A stretch of 64,000 nucleotides of DNA from Actinomadura nitritigenes (lineage in GTDB: Bacteria; Actinomycetota; Actinomycetes; Streptosporangiales; Streptosporangiaceae). Where the stretch lies: positions 124,001 through 188,000 of the forward strand of contig NZ_JAGEOK010000001.1 in NCBI RefSeq assembly GCF_017573545.1. Direction: 5' to 3'. Shown one piece after another: positions 1 to 8,185 of the stretch. Position numbers and translations under genes: made by a program. The first letter of the stretch is position 1, and the number at the start of each line of letters is the position of its first letter. Under the pieces are notes generated by a model that was given only the letters and a program-made list of their open reading frames with translations, did not search any database and was not told the origin of the DNA.

Positions 1-854
1 TCGCTCTCGCTGAAGGCCAGGCCGAGCCTCGGCGTGCCCTTGCGGACGTCGGCGGTCACCTGGACCTGCCCGCCGACCTCCTTGCCGAAGTCGTAGACGA
101 CGTAGGGGCGGCCGTACGCGTTCGAGGCGAGCGTGGTCGTCCCGCCGTGGAACGCTCCCGCCGGGTTGCGCACGGTGGCGCCGTACGGCGCGGCGGACGC
201 GCGGCCCTGCCGCGCCAGCGTCCAGACGGCGTGGATGCGGGCGCCCTGCCCGGGGTCGTCGGCGTTGCGGAACTCGACCTTCATCGTTTCGGACGAGCCG
301 GTGAGCCGCTCCGGGACGTTCACCTCGTAGTGGACGAGGCCGTCCTTGTCGCCGCTCCACACCCCGGCCTGCTTCGGGTCGGGCGTGCGCTCGTGGACGA
401 CCGTGCCGTTCACCAGGACGTCGTAGTGGGCGGTCGCGCTGCCGGCCTCCTCGACCCGCAGCGTGACCGGGCCGCTCCCGGCGCGCATCGTGTAGGCGAA
501 GCCCGCGCCGGCCGCGCCGCCGGTCCGGCGGACCATGACGCCGTCGGCCTTGCCGGTCGTGGACGTCCCGGGCTCCAGGCCGTGGCCGCCGGTCTCGGAC
601 GCGGCGGAGTCGGCGGACACGTAGTCGCCGTTGACCCCGTACGCCTCCCCCACCCGCGCGGGACGGACCGTCCGGCCGGACGGCGCGAGGACGTAGTGGC
701 CCGCGCGCGACAGTGACGGCAGGCCGAGCGGATCGGATGCGGATGCGGAGGCGGACGCGGCGCCGGCGGGGGCGGCGACGAGGACGGCGGCGGCGAGGGC
801 GAGGGAGGTGACGGTGGACACGCGTGCTCGTGCGAACTTCTCGGCCGGGGGCAT
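1..854 (-). CDS. Secreted alpha-L-rhamnosidase-like protein, N-terminal part (runs off left edge)
   Basis: Read on the minus strand from the ATG at 854, the frame stays open for 284 codons to the window edge, so the C-terminal catalytic part is missing. Residues 1 to about 33 form a typical Sec signal peptide: a basic start, an Ala/Val/Leu-rich core and an Ala-Ser-Ala end. The visible mature part is beta-rich. Near the edge it carries YDFGKEVGGQVQV followed by AFSES, which resembles the beta-sandwich preceding the catalytic barrel in GH78 alpha-L-rhamnosidases. Its position as the last gene downstream of the rhamnose uptake and catabolic genes supports a role in releasing L-rhamnose from glycosides outside the cell. 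The family call rests on a short motif and on context, and another secreted glycosidase is possible. The secreted nature is much surer than the enzyme class. Confidence 0.6.
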   Translation of the reverse strand, partial: MPPAEKFARARVSTVTSLALAAAVLVAAPAGAASASASASDPLGLPSLSRAGHYVLAPSGRTVRPARVGEAYGVNGDYVSADSAASETGGHGLEPGTSTTGKADGVMVRRTGGAAGAGFAYTMRAGSGPVTLRVEEAGSATAHYDVLVNGTVVHERTPDPKQAGVWSGDKDGLVHYEVNVPERLTGSSETMKVEFRNADDPGQGARIHAVWTLARQGRASAAPYGATVRNPAGAFHGGTTTLASNAYGRPYVVYDFGKEVGGQVQVTADVRKGTPRLGLAFSES

Positions 855-1004
855 CGTTATCCCTTCGGGTTCACTTGGTCGAGCGGGCCCATGGAGGGAA
901 GGCCGGCGGTCCGGGTGGGGACGGCGCGGCGGCCCGGCAGTGGAGTGCCGGGCGCCGGCGCGCGGTCCGGGCCGCCGGCCCGAACTTCGTCGTCGGGACG
1001 GGGG

Positions 1005-1046
1005 GTCGGGACGCGGGGTCGGGTCGCCGGGTCGGGACGCGGGGTC
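1005..1046. repeat. Short direct repeat between rhamnosidase and aldolase genes
   Basis: The 16-bp unit GTCGGGACGCGGGGTC occurs at 1005-1020 and again at 1031-1046, inside a GGGTCGG-rich spacer of about 190 bp. The second copy reaches into the stop codon of the upstream aldolase gene. It looks like slippage-type intergenic sequence with no visible promoter. Confidence 0.5.
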
Positions 1047-3093
1047 AGCGCAGGAACGCTGCGGCGACTCCGGCGTCCACGGGGATGTGCAGTCCGGTGG
1101 TGTGGGTCAGGTCCCCGCCGGTGAGGGCGAAGACGGCGGCCGCGACGTGCTCGGGCAGCACCTCGCGCTTCAGCAGCGTCCGCTGGGCGTAGAACTCGCC
1201 GAGCTTCTCCTCCTCCACCCCGTAGACGGCGGCGCGCTTGGCGCCCCAGCCGCCGGCGAAGATGCCGGAGCCGCGGACGACGCCGTCGGGGTTGATCCCG
1301 TTCACCCGGATCCCGTGCCCGCCCAGCTCGGCGGCCAGGAGCCGGACCTGGTGCGCCTGGTCGGCCTTGGTCGCGCCGTAGGCGACGTTGTTCGGGCCGG
1401 CGAACACGGCGTTCTTGGAGGAGATGTAGACGATGTCGCCGCCCATCTCCTGCTCGATCATCACGCGGGCCGTCTCGCGGGAGACGAGGAACGAGCCGCG
1501 GGCCATGACGTCGTGCTGGAGGTCCCAGTCGGCGACGGTGGTGTCCAGCAGCGGCTTGGAGATCGACAGGCCGGCGTTGTTGACGACGAGGTCGACGCCG
1601 CCGAACGCCAGCACCGCGTCCCGGACCGCCGCGGCGATCTCGTCCTCGGAGGTGACGTCCGCGCCCACCGCGACGGCGACGTCCGCGGCCCGCAGCGCGC
1701 CCGCTCCGATCTCGGCCGCCACCTTCTCGGCGGCGCCGAGGTCGCGGTCCGCCACGACGACGCAGGCGCCCTCGGCGGCCAGGCGGCGGGCGGTCGCCGC
1801 GCCGATCCCGGAGCCGCCGCCGGTGACCAGCGCGACGCGGGTCGCGAGCGGCTTCGGCTTCGGCATCCGGCGGAGCTTCGCCTCCTCCAGCTCCCAGTAC
1901 TCGATGCGGAACTTCTCCGACTCGTCGATCGGCGCGTACGACGACAGCGCCTCCGCGCCGCGCATCACGTTGATCGCGTTGACGTAGAACTCGCCGGCGA
2001 CCCGCGCCGTCTGCTTGTTCGCGCCGAACGAGAACATCCCGACGCCCGGGACCAGGACGATCGCCGGGTCGGCGCCGCGCATCGGCGGCGAGTCCGGCGC
2101 GGCGTGCCGGTCGTAGTAGGCCGCGTACTCCTCGCGGTAGGCGGCGTGCAGCTCCTTCAGCCGGGCCTTGACGTCCTCGAGCGGCGCGTCCGGCGGCAGG
2201 TCCAGCACCATCGGGCGGACCTTGGTGCGCAGGAAGTGGTCCGGGCAGGACGTGCCGAGCGCGGCGAGCCGCGGGTGCTCGGCGCGGGAGACGAAGTCGA
2301 GGACGGCCTCGGAGTCGGTGTAGTGCCCGACCTGCGGCCGGTCCGTGGACGCCAGGCCGCGGAGCAGCGGGAACAGCGCGGCGGCGCGGGCGTGCCGCTC
2401 GTCCTGCGGCAGCGTCGGGTGGATCACCGCGCCGAACGGGTCGGCCTTGCCGTGCTCGGCGATGTACGCCTCGGCGGTGCGGATGATGTCGAGCGAGTTG
2501 GCCTTGCACTCCTCGCTCGTCGCGCCCCACGCGGTGATGCCGTGCCCGCCGAGGATCACGCCGATGGCCTGCGGGTTCGCCTCCTTGATCGCGGCGATGT
2601 CGAGGCCGAGCTGGAAGCCGGGGCGCCGCCACGGCACCCACGCGACCCGGTCGCCGAAGATCCGCCGCGTCAGCTCCTCGCCGTCCGCGGCGGTCGCGAT
2701 CGCGATGCCGGAGTCGGGGTGCAGGTGGTCGACGTGCGCCGCCTCGACGAGGCCGTGCATCGCGGTGTCGATGGACGGCGCCGCGCCGCCCTTGCCGTGC
2801 AGGCAGTAGTCGAACGCGGCGACCATCTCGTCCTCGCGCTCGACGCCCGGGTAGACGTCGACGAGCGCGCGCATCCGGTCGAGGCGCAGGACGGCGAGGC
2901 CCTTCTCGGTGAGCGTGCCGAGGTCGCCGCCGGAGCCCTTCACCCACATCAGCTCGACGTCGCGGGCCGTCACGGGATCGGTGACGGTGCCCTTCGCCGA
3001 GGCGTTGCCGCCCGCGTAGTTGGTGTTGCGCGGGTCCGAGCCGAGCGTGTTGGCCCGTTCCAGCAGCTGCTCCACCTCGGGTGGAGTGGTCAT
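1045..3093 (-). CDS. rhaD: Bifunctional rhamnulose-1-phosphate aldolase / L-lactaldehyde dehydrogenase (RhaD-RhaE fusion)
   Basis: A 682-residue two-domain enzyme. Residues 1 to about 400 are a class II aldolase/adducin domain with metal-site histidines in HVDHLHPDS (120-128) and GGHG (182-185). It would cleave L-rhamnulose-1-phosphate to dihydroxyacetone phosphate and L-lactaldehyde. Residues about 417 to 682 are a short-chain dehydrogenase with the nucleotide motif TGGGSGIG (424-431), NNAG (505-508), active-site Ser 558/559 and the Y572-x3-K576 pair. This domain would oxidise lactaldehyde to lactate. The fusion and length match the known aldolase/SDR proteins of actinobacterial and rhizobial rhamnose operons. 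The ATG at 3093 has a GGAGAG ribosome site. The gene lies downstream of rhaI in the same operon, behind a tandem-repeat spacer. The product feeds the lutABC genes across the divergent promoter. Confidence 0.93.
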   Translation of the reverse strand: MTTPPEVEQLLERANTLGSDPRNTNYAGGNASAKGTVTDPVTARDVELMWVKGSGGDLGTLTEKGLAVLRLDRMRALVDVYPGVEREDEMVAAFDYCLHGKGGAAPSIDTAMHGLVEAAHVDHLHPDSGIAIATAADGEELTRRIFGDRVAWVPWRRPGFQLGLDIAAIKEANPQAIGVILGGHGITAWGATSEECKANSLDIIRTAEAYIAEHGKADPFGAVIHPTLPQDERHARAAALFPLLRGLASTDRPQVGHYTDSEAVLDFVSRAEHPRLAALGTSCPDHFLRTKVRPMVLDLPPDAPLEDVKARLKELHAAYREEYAAYYDRHAAPDSPPMRGADPAIVLVPGVGMFSFGANKQTARVAGEFYVNAINVMRGAEALSSYAPIDESEKFRIEYWELEEAKLRRMPKPKPLATRVALVTGGGSGIGAATARRLAAEGACVVVADRDLGAAEKVAAEIGAGALRAADVAVAVGADVTSEDEIAAAVRDAVLAFGGVDLVVNNAGLSISKPLLDTTVADWDLQHDVMARGSFLVSRETARVMIEQEMGGDIVYISSKNAVFAGPNNVAYGATKADQAHQVRLLAAELGGHGIRVNGINPDGVVRGSGIFAGGWGAKRAAVYGVEEEKLGEFYAQRTLLKREVLPEHVAAAVFALTGGDLTHTTGLHIPVDAGVAAAFLR

Positions 3094-3110
3094 CGGTGCT
3101 CTCTCCTATC

Positions 3111-3210
3111 GGATTCGGCGGCTTGCCGGAGTCGGCGGCTTGTCAGAGTCGGCGGCTTGTCGGAGGCGGGACGGCCCGTCGGGGTCGGCGGCCCGCCGGT
3201 TCGGCGTCGG
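3111..3210. repeat. 17-bp imperfect tandem repeats between rhaI and rhaD
   Basis: The spacer holds units of the form GGAGTCGGCGGCTTGTC at 3111-3127, 3128-3144 and 3145-3161. A diverged 19-bp copy follows at 3162-3180, another copy at 3181-3197 and a partial one after it. The array fills nearly the whole gap between the rhaI stop and the rhaD ribosome site, so it must be transcribed as part of the operon mRNA. Confidence 0.75.
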
Positions 3211-4377
3211 TCAGGCGCCCCAGCCGGCCGCCTGGCCGTCCTTGCGCTCGGCGACGACGCGCTCGAAGTAGCCGGACGCCTTGTAGGCGGCGACCGGGTC
3301 CGGGTGCAGGCCCATCTCCTCGCGCAGCTCCGCCAGCAGCGGCCGCACGTCGGTGTTGTAGGCGTCCATGAACACCGCGTTCGCCGCCAGCACGTCGCCG
3401 GACTCCTGCGCGGCGCGCAGCGCGTCGCCGTCCACCAGCAGCGCCTTCGCGGTGGCCTCCTGCACGTTCATCACCGAGCGGATCTGGCCGTGGATCTTCG
3501 GCTCGATGTTGTGGCACTGGTCGAGCATGAACGCCACGCCCGTCGCCGGGTCGTAGCCGCCGCCGCGCACCACCTCGTACATGATCCGGAACAGCTGGAA
3601 CGGGTCGGCGGCGCCCACCATCAGGTCGTCGTCGGCGTAGAAGCGGGAGTTGAAGTCGAACCCGCCGAGCTTCCCCTCGCGCAGCAGGAACGCCACGATG
3701 AACTCGATGTTGGTGCCGGGCGCGTGGTGCCCGGTGTCCACGACGACCTGCGCCTTCGGCCCGAGCTTGAGGCAGTGCGCGTAGGACGCGCCCCAGTCCG
3801 GCAGGTCGGTCATGTAGAACGCCGGCTCGAACAGCTTGTACTCCAGCAGGAACCGCTGGTCGTCGCCGAGCCGCTCGTAGACGGCGGCGAGCGCCTCGGC
3901 CATCCGGTCCTGCCGGGTGCGGATGTCGTCCTGGCCGGGGTAGTTCGTCCCGTCGGAGAACCACAGCTTCAGGTCCTTGGACCCGACCGCGTCCATGATG
4001 TCGACGCATTCGAGCAGGTGGTCCAGGGCCTTGCGGCGGACCTTCGGGTCGGGGTTGGTGACGCTGCCGAGCTTGTAGTCGTCGTCCTGGAAGACGTTGG
4101 TGTTCACCGCGCCGATCCGCACCCCCCGGTCCTCGGCGTGCGCGGACAGCGCGGCGTAGTCGTCCACCTTGTCCCACGGGATGTGCACGGCGACGCTCGG
4201 CGCGACACCGGTGAAGCGGTGCACCTGCGCGGCGTCGTCGATCTTCTCCTGCGGGGTGCGCGGCACCCCCTGCTGGGCGAAGACCTTGAACCGGGTCCCC
4301 GAGTTGCCGTACGCCCAGGAGGGAGTCTCGATCTGCTGGCGGCGCAGGGCGTCCTTCACCGCGCTGGTGTCGTTCAC
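3211..4377 (-). CDS. rhaI: L-rhamnose isomerase (RhaI type)
   Basis: A 388-residue xylose-isomerase-like TIM-barrel protein that converts L-rhamnose to L-rhamnulose in the cytoplasm. The sequence matches the RhaI type found in rhizobia and actinomycetes, not the E. coli RhaA type. Visible landmarks include [15 protein letters not shown] near residue 95, the conserved [12 protein letters not shown] around 218-230 and [14 protein letters not shown] about 240-253, which supply metal-site residues. The GTG at 4377 is preceded by a GAGG ribosome site about 10 bases upstream. It lies between rhaM and the aldolase fusion, all in one direction with short gaps, as expected for a single catabolic operon. 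Length and motifs leave little doubt. Confidence 0.95.
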   Translation of the reverse strand: MNDTSAVKDALRRQQIETPSWAYGNSGTRFKVFAQQGVPRTPQEKIDDAAQVHRFTGVAPSVAVHIPWDKVDDYAALSAHAEDRGVRIGAVNTNVFQDDDYKLGSVTNPDPKVRRKALDHLLECVDIMDAVGSKDLKLWFSDGTNYPGQDDIRTRQDRMAEALAAVYERLGDDQRFLLEYKLFEPAFYMTDLPDWGASYAHCLKLGPKAQVVVDTGHHAPGTNIEFIVAFLLREGKLGGFDFNSRFYADDDLMVGAADPFQLFRIMYEVVRGGGYDPATGVAFMLDQCHNIEPKIHGQIRSVMNVQEATAKALLVDGDALRAAQESGDVLAANAVFMDAYNTDVRPLLAELREEMGLHPDPVAAYKASGYFERVVAERKDGQAAGWGA

Positions 4378-4434
4378 GGATGTAACCTCACGTTTCTGCT
4401 GTCCGGGGCCGCCGCCGGGTGGGGGCGGCGGCCC

Positions 4435-4767
4435 TCAGTCGAGATGGAAGACCTCGGGGAGCGGCCGCATCCCCTCGTCGGGGCGGCCGTCGAGGTCCTC
4501 GAAGAACGGCGCCATCTCCGCCTGCCAGCGGGCGTTGACGTCGGTGCGGGCCATCGCCTCCTGCGCGGCCGCGAAGTCGTCGGTCTCCAGGTAGCCGACG
4601 AGCAGGCCGTCCTCGCGCAGGAACAGCGAGTAGTTGTGCCAGCCCGTCGCCCGCAGCGCGTCCCGCATCTCCGGCCAGACCGCCTGGTGGCGTACCTTGT
4701 ACTCCTCCAGGCGGTCCTGCCGGACCTTCAGCAGGAAGCAGACGCGCTTCGTGCCTTCGGATGCCAT
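4435..4767 (-). CDS. rhaM: L-rhamnose mutarotase
   Basis: A 110-residue protein of the RhaM family, about the usual family length. It interconverts alpha and beta anomers of L-rhamnose before isomerisation. Family features are visible: VCFLLKVRQDRLEEYKVRH near the N-terminus, WPEMRDALRATGWHNYSLFL with the conserved Trp and His, and the C-terminal FHLD. The gene sits 22 bp downstream of rhaS and about 60 bp upstream of rhaI, so it belongs to the same operon. A GGGGA sequence lies about 11 bases before the ATG. Confidence 0.94.
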   Translation of the reverse strand: MASEGTKRVCFLLKVRQDRLEEYKVRHQAVWPEMRDALRATGWHNYSLFLREDGLLVGYLETDDFAAAQEAMARTDVNARWQAEMAPFFEDLDGRPDEGMRPLPEVFHLD

Positions 4768-4789
4768 CGGAAATCGGGTCCCCGGCGGA

Positions 4790-5875
4790 TCAGAAGTGGT
4801 ACTGGTCGATGTTCTTGGCGTCGAAGACCGTCGGCGGGCCGAGGATGACCTCGCCGTTGGCGCCGATGGTGCGCTCGCCGAGCTTGCCGGCCTTGAACGT
4901 CTCGCCCTGCTTGCCGGTGATCTGCCCGGACGACAGCGCCGCCGCGGCGTAGGACGCCAGGTAGCCGAGGTTCTTCGGGTCCCACAGCTCGAACGACTTG
5001 ACCGTGCCGTCCTTGATGAACTTGCGCATCTGGTCCGGCGTGCCGAGGCCGGTCAGCGTGACCTTGCCCTTGTACTTGGAGCCGTCGATGTAGCGGGCGG
5101 CGGCGGAGATGCCGACCGTGGTGGGCGAGATGATGCCCTTCAGGTTCGGGTACGCCTGCAGCAGGCCCTGCGTCTGCTGGAACGACTTCTGGTCGTCGTC
5201 GTCACCGTAGGCGATCTTGACGAGCTTCATGCCGGAGTACTCCGGCTTCTTCAGCTCGTCCTGCATGTACTTGATCCAGGTGTTCTGGTTGGTGGCGTTC
5301 GCGGTCGCCGACAGGATCGCGATGTCGCCCTTGCCGCCGATCTGGTCGGCCAGCAGCTTGACCTCGCTGCGGCCGATCTCCTCCGAGCTGGCCTGGTTGA
5401 TGAACACGTTGCGGCACTCGGGGGCCGTGTCGGAGTCGTAGGCGACGATCTTGATCTTCTTGGCCATGGCCTGCTTGAGCGGGCCGCACACCGCGTTCTG
5501 GTCGTTGGCCGCGATCAGGATCGCGTCGTGCCGCTGCTGGATCAGCGTGTTGATGTAGGACACCTGCGAGGACGCCGACGCGTCGGACGGGCCGACCTCC
5601 TTGGCCTCGCCGCCGTACTCCTTGGCGGCGGCGATGCCGGCGTTGTCGACGATCGTCTCGTAGGGGTTGTTCACCTGCTTGGGCAGGAACGCGATCTTCA
5701 GGCCCTTCTTGAGGGGCGCGTTCGGGTCCGCCTTGCCGTCGCCCGCGGCGGCCTTGTTCCCCGAGTCGGACGAGGAGTCCTTGGTGGTGCCGCCGCACGC
5801 GGCGAGGGACAGGGCGAGTGCGCCCGCGGACGCGACGGCCACGAGGCGGCGCGGGGCGCGCAAACGAAGGGTCAT
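4790..5875 (-). CDS. rhaS: Rhamnose ABC transporter substrate-binding lipoprotein
   Basis: A periplasmic-binding-protein-like lipoprotein of the CUT2 (RbsB/RhaS) family. It captures rhamnose outside the membrane for the RhaTPQ importer. The N-terminus is a lipoprotein signal: basic residues, a hydrophobic stretch, then the lipobox LSLAAC whose Cys (about residue 27) is the acylation site. A Ser/Gly/Lys-rich linker follows. Two lobes then show the typical LKIAFLPKQVNNPY start, ILIAANDQNAVCGPL and VAYDSDTAPECRNVFINQ. The ATG at 5875 is preferred because AAAGG lies 8 bases upstream; a GTG two codons earlier at 5878 is the alternative. A 130-bp gap containing an interspersed hairpin element separates it from rhaQ. 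Confidence 0.94.
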   Translation of the reverse strand: MTLRLRAPRRLVAVASAGALALSLAACGGTTKDSSSDSGNKAAAGDGKADPNAPLKKGLKIAFLPKQVNNPYETIVDNAGIAAAKEYGGEAKEVGPSDASASSQVSYINTLIQQRHDAILIAANDQNAVCGPLKQAMAKKIKIVAYDSDTAPECRNVFINQASSEEIGRSEVKLLADQIGGKGDIAILSATANATNQNTWIKYMQDELKKPEYSGMKLVKIAYGDDDDQKSFQQTQGLLQAYPNLKGIISPTTVGISAAARYIDGSKYKGKVTLTGLGTPDQMRKFIKDGTVKSFELWDPKNLGYLASYAAAALSSGQITGKQGETFKAGKLGERTIGANGEVILGPPTVFDAKNIDQYHF

Positions 5876-5943
5876 CACGAGTGCCTTTCGAGATTCCAGG
5901 TCGTGCTCTGGGGTGGGTTTTTCGGACGCGGCAGGGGGCGGAG

Positions 5944-6005
5944 GCGGGCTCAGCGTTTCTCGAGGGGGACGACCCCCCGCACCTCCCGGACGGCTTCGCC
6001 GGGGT
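5944..6005 (-). repeat. Interspersed GGGGGGTCGTCCCCC element, copy 1
   Basis: Immediately after the rhaQ stop codon, the minus strand reads GGCGAAGCC, a short spacer and then GGTGCGGGGGGTCGTCCCCC. The same arrangement (stop codon, GCGAAGC-like box, G-run hairpin with a TCGT loop) recurs on the plus strand at 13941 and 44757. The core can fold as a stem of five or six G-C pairs. It lies inside the rha operon between rhaQ and rhaS. Confidence 0.6.
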
Positions 6006-7034
6006 TCATGGTGCGGCGGCGGGGACCGCGGGTCGCGCGCCCCGCCGCCGGCCTTGTGCCTCGCGTACCACGGCGATCAGCCGCGGGGTGAGGACGCTGA
6101 TGATGAGCAGGAGCCCGGTGACGATCGACTGGACCTCGGTGGAGACGTCGTTGAGCATCAGCAGGTTGCGGAGCAGGCCGATGAGCAGCACCGCGGCGAT
6201 GACGCCGCCGAGGGTGCCCTTGCCGCCGTCGAAGTCGATGCCGCCGAGCAGCACCGCCGCGATGACGGTGAGCTCCAGGCCGAGGCCGTTGTCGGCGCGG
6301 GCGCTGCCGTAGCGGAGCGTGTAGACGATGCCGGCGAACCCGGCGACGAGCCCGGACACCACGAACAGGACCAGCTTGAGGCGCTTGACCCGGATGCCGG
6401 CGAAGTACGCCGCGTCCTCCTGGGAGCCGATCGCGAACAGCGACCGCCCGACGCCGGTGGCGTGCAGCACCACCGCGGTGATGACCGCGAGGACGGCGAA
6501 CAGCGCGATCGGGTACGGGATCGGCGTCCCGGGGATCGACTCGGTGGCGAGGTTCGTGTACCGGGTGGGGAACTCCGAGATCGCCTCGGTGCCGAGGACC
6601 ACGTACGCCAGGCCCCGGTACAGGGTCATGGTGCCGATCGTCACCGCGAGCGAGGGCAGCCCGAGCCGGGTGACCAGCAGCCCGTTGACCAGGCCGCAGA
6701 CGACGCCGACGACCAGCACGACCGGGATGATCGTCTCGATCGCCATGCCGTGGTCCCACATCTTGCCGGTGAGCGCGCTGCACAGGCCGAGCACGGACGC
6801 GACCGACAGGTCGACCTGCCCGCACACCACCAGCAGCGTCATCGGCAGCGCGATGAGCGCGATCTCGCTGAGGTCGCCGAGCGCGAACGACAGGTTGTCG
6901 GTGTTGGCGAAGTCGGGCGAGAACCCGGCGCCGCCGGCGAAGACGATGACCAGCAGCGCGGTGACGGCGGTCTCCCACCGCAGCAGCCGGCCGAGGGCCA
7001 TCCCGCGCGGGGCGCTCTTCGTGTCAGTGCTCAC
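6006..7034 (-). CDS. rhaQ: Rhamnose ABC transporter permease 2
   Basis: A 342-residue polytopic inner-membrane permease of the CUT2 ribose/rhamnose family with 8 to 10 hydrophobic helices. Family segments are present: PMTLLVVCGQVDLSVASVLG near residue 65, GLVNGLLVTRLGLPSLAVTIG and the EAA-like loop SQEDAAYFAGIRVKRLKL. The GTG at 7034 overlaps the TGA of rhaP by 4 bp (GTGA), which implies translational coupling. An upstream in-frame extension into rhaP has no coding character and is rejected. It forms the membrane channel together with RhaP, with ATP supplied by RhaT. Confidence 0.93.
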   Translation of the reverse strand: MSTDTKSAPRGMALGRLLRWETAVTALLVIVFAGGAGFSPDFANTDNLSFALGDLSEIALIALPMTLLVVCGQVDLSVASVLGLCSALTGKMWDHGMAIETIIPVVLVVGVVCGLVNGLLVTRLGLPSLAVTIGTMTLYRGLAYVVLGTEAISEFPTRYTNLATESIPGTPIPYPIALFAVLAVITAVVLHATGVGRSLFAIGSQEDAAYFAGIRVKRLKLVLFVVSGLVAGFAGIVYTLRYGSARADNGLGLELTVIAAVLLGGIDFDGGKGTLGGVIAAVLLIGLLRNLLMLNDVSTEVQSIVTGLLLIISVLTPRLIAVVREAQGRRRGARPAVPAAAP

Positions 7035-8182
7035 GACACCTTTCCTTTCGGCGCCTCGTCCCCGGTCGCCGGCGCGGTCGCGGCGGAGGACGCGGAGGAT
7101 CCGGTGGACGGGGCGGCGGGGCCGTCGTCGCGGTGCGCCCCGGACTCCAGCGACCGCTGCTTGAGCGCCTTGGTGACGCGCAGGGCCAGCAGCCGGTCCA
7201 CGCTGATCGCCAGCAGCAGGAGGACGCCGGTGATGGCGTCCTGCCAGAACGAGTTGACCTTGAGCACCACCAGCACGCTGCCGATGGTGGTGAGCAGCAG
7301 CGCCCCGAGCGCCGCCCCGTAGACGGTGCCGACGCCGCCGGTGATCGCGACGCCGCCGACGACGACGGCGCTGACGACCTTCAGCTCCCAGCCGTGCGCC
7401 GCGTCGGCGACGACGGTGCCGAACCGGGCCAGCCACAGCACCCCGGCGAGGCCGGCGAGGGCGCCGCTGACGAGGTAGGCGGTGAGGACCCGGCGGCGCA
7501 GCGAGATGCCGGCGAGGTTCGCCGCCTCGGGGCTGGACCCGATCGCGTAGAACTCCCGACCGGAGGAGTAGGAGCGCAGGTAGTAGCCCATCAGCAGCAT
7601 CACGACGACGGTGATGACCGGCAGGTACGGGACGCCGAGGACGGAGTCGTTGCCGAGCGACAGCACCGAGGACGGCAGGTCCGCGGCGCCGATCTGCTCA
7701 CCGTGCGCGATCTTGTAGTCGAGGCCCTGGATGACGTAGAGGGTGCCGAGCGTGACGACCAGGGCGGGCACCTTGCAGAAGCTGACGAGCAGGCCGTTGA
7801 CCAGCCCGCAGGCGAGCCCGATGGCGATGCCGAGCAGCACCACCAGCACCACGTTGCGGTCGCCTCCGGAGGCGAACTTGCCGGTGGTGAACGCGACGAG
7901 CCCGACGACGGAGCCGACCGACAGGTCGATGTTGCGGGTGACGACCACCATCGACTGCCCGACGGCGAGCAGCGCCAGGATGGAGGCGTTGAGGAAGATG
8001 TCCTTGACGCCCTGCCCGGACAGGAACCGGTGGTTCGCGAGCTCGGTGCCGAGGACCAGCACGACGAGCGCGCCGAGGATGCTCAGCTCGCGGGCGCGCA
8101 GCACCAGCTCGACCAGGCGGCGGCCGCCGCCGGGCGGTCCGCCGGAGCCCGGCTTGGCCGGGGACTGGGTGAGCACGGTCAT
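7031..8182 (-). CDS. rhaP: Rhamnose ABC transporter permease 1
   Basis: A 383-residue polytopic permease of the same family as the downstream gene. It has about 10 transmembrane segments, the characteristic LLAVGQSMVVVTRNIDLSVG block near residue 75, GLVNGLLVSFCKVPALVVTLG near 125, and SSPEAANLAGISLRRR, the loop that contacts the ATPase. An unusual hydrophilic Ala/Ser/Gly/Pro-rich tail follows residue 345 and probably lies in the cytoplasm. The ATG at 8182 lies only 3 bp after the rhaT stop, and its ribosome site falls inside rhaT. Confidence 0.93.
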   Translation of the reverse strand: MTVLTQSPAKPGSGGPPGGGRRLVELVLRARELSILGALVVLVLGTELANHRFLSGQGVKDIFLNASILALLAVGQSMVVVTRNIDLSVGSVVGLVAFTTGKFASGGDRNVVLVVLLGIAIGLACGLVNGLLVSFCKVPALVVTLGTLYVIQGLDYKIAHGEQIGAADLPSSVLSLGNDSVLGVPYLPVITVVVMLLMGYYLRSYSSGREFYAIGSSPEAANLAGISLRRRVLTAYLVSGALAGLAGVLWLARFGTVVADAAHGWELKVVSAVVVGGVAITGGVGTVYGAALGALLLTTIGSVLVVLKVNSFWQDAITGVLLLLAISVDRLLALRVTKALKQRSLESGAHRDDGPAAPSTGSSASSAATAPATGDEAPKGKVS

Positions 8183-8185
8183 GGG

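Noticed and set aside
808..4848. A 1346-codon open frame on the plus strand opposite rhaD and rhaI
   Set aside because: It is antisense to three well-identified enzymes. Its translation is low-complexity Arg/Ala/Gly-rich sequence, a normal by-product of high GC. The many other long antisense frames in the window were dropped for the same reason.
7035..7436. Long N-terminal extension of rhaQ into rhaP
   Set aside because: It is Arg/Gly-rich with no family similarity, and the GTGA overlap at 7031-7034 gives the normal permease start.
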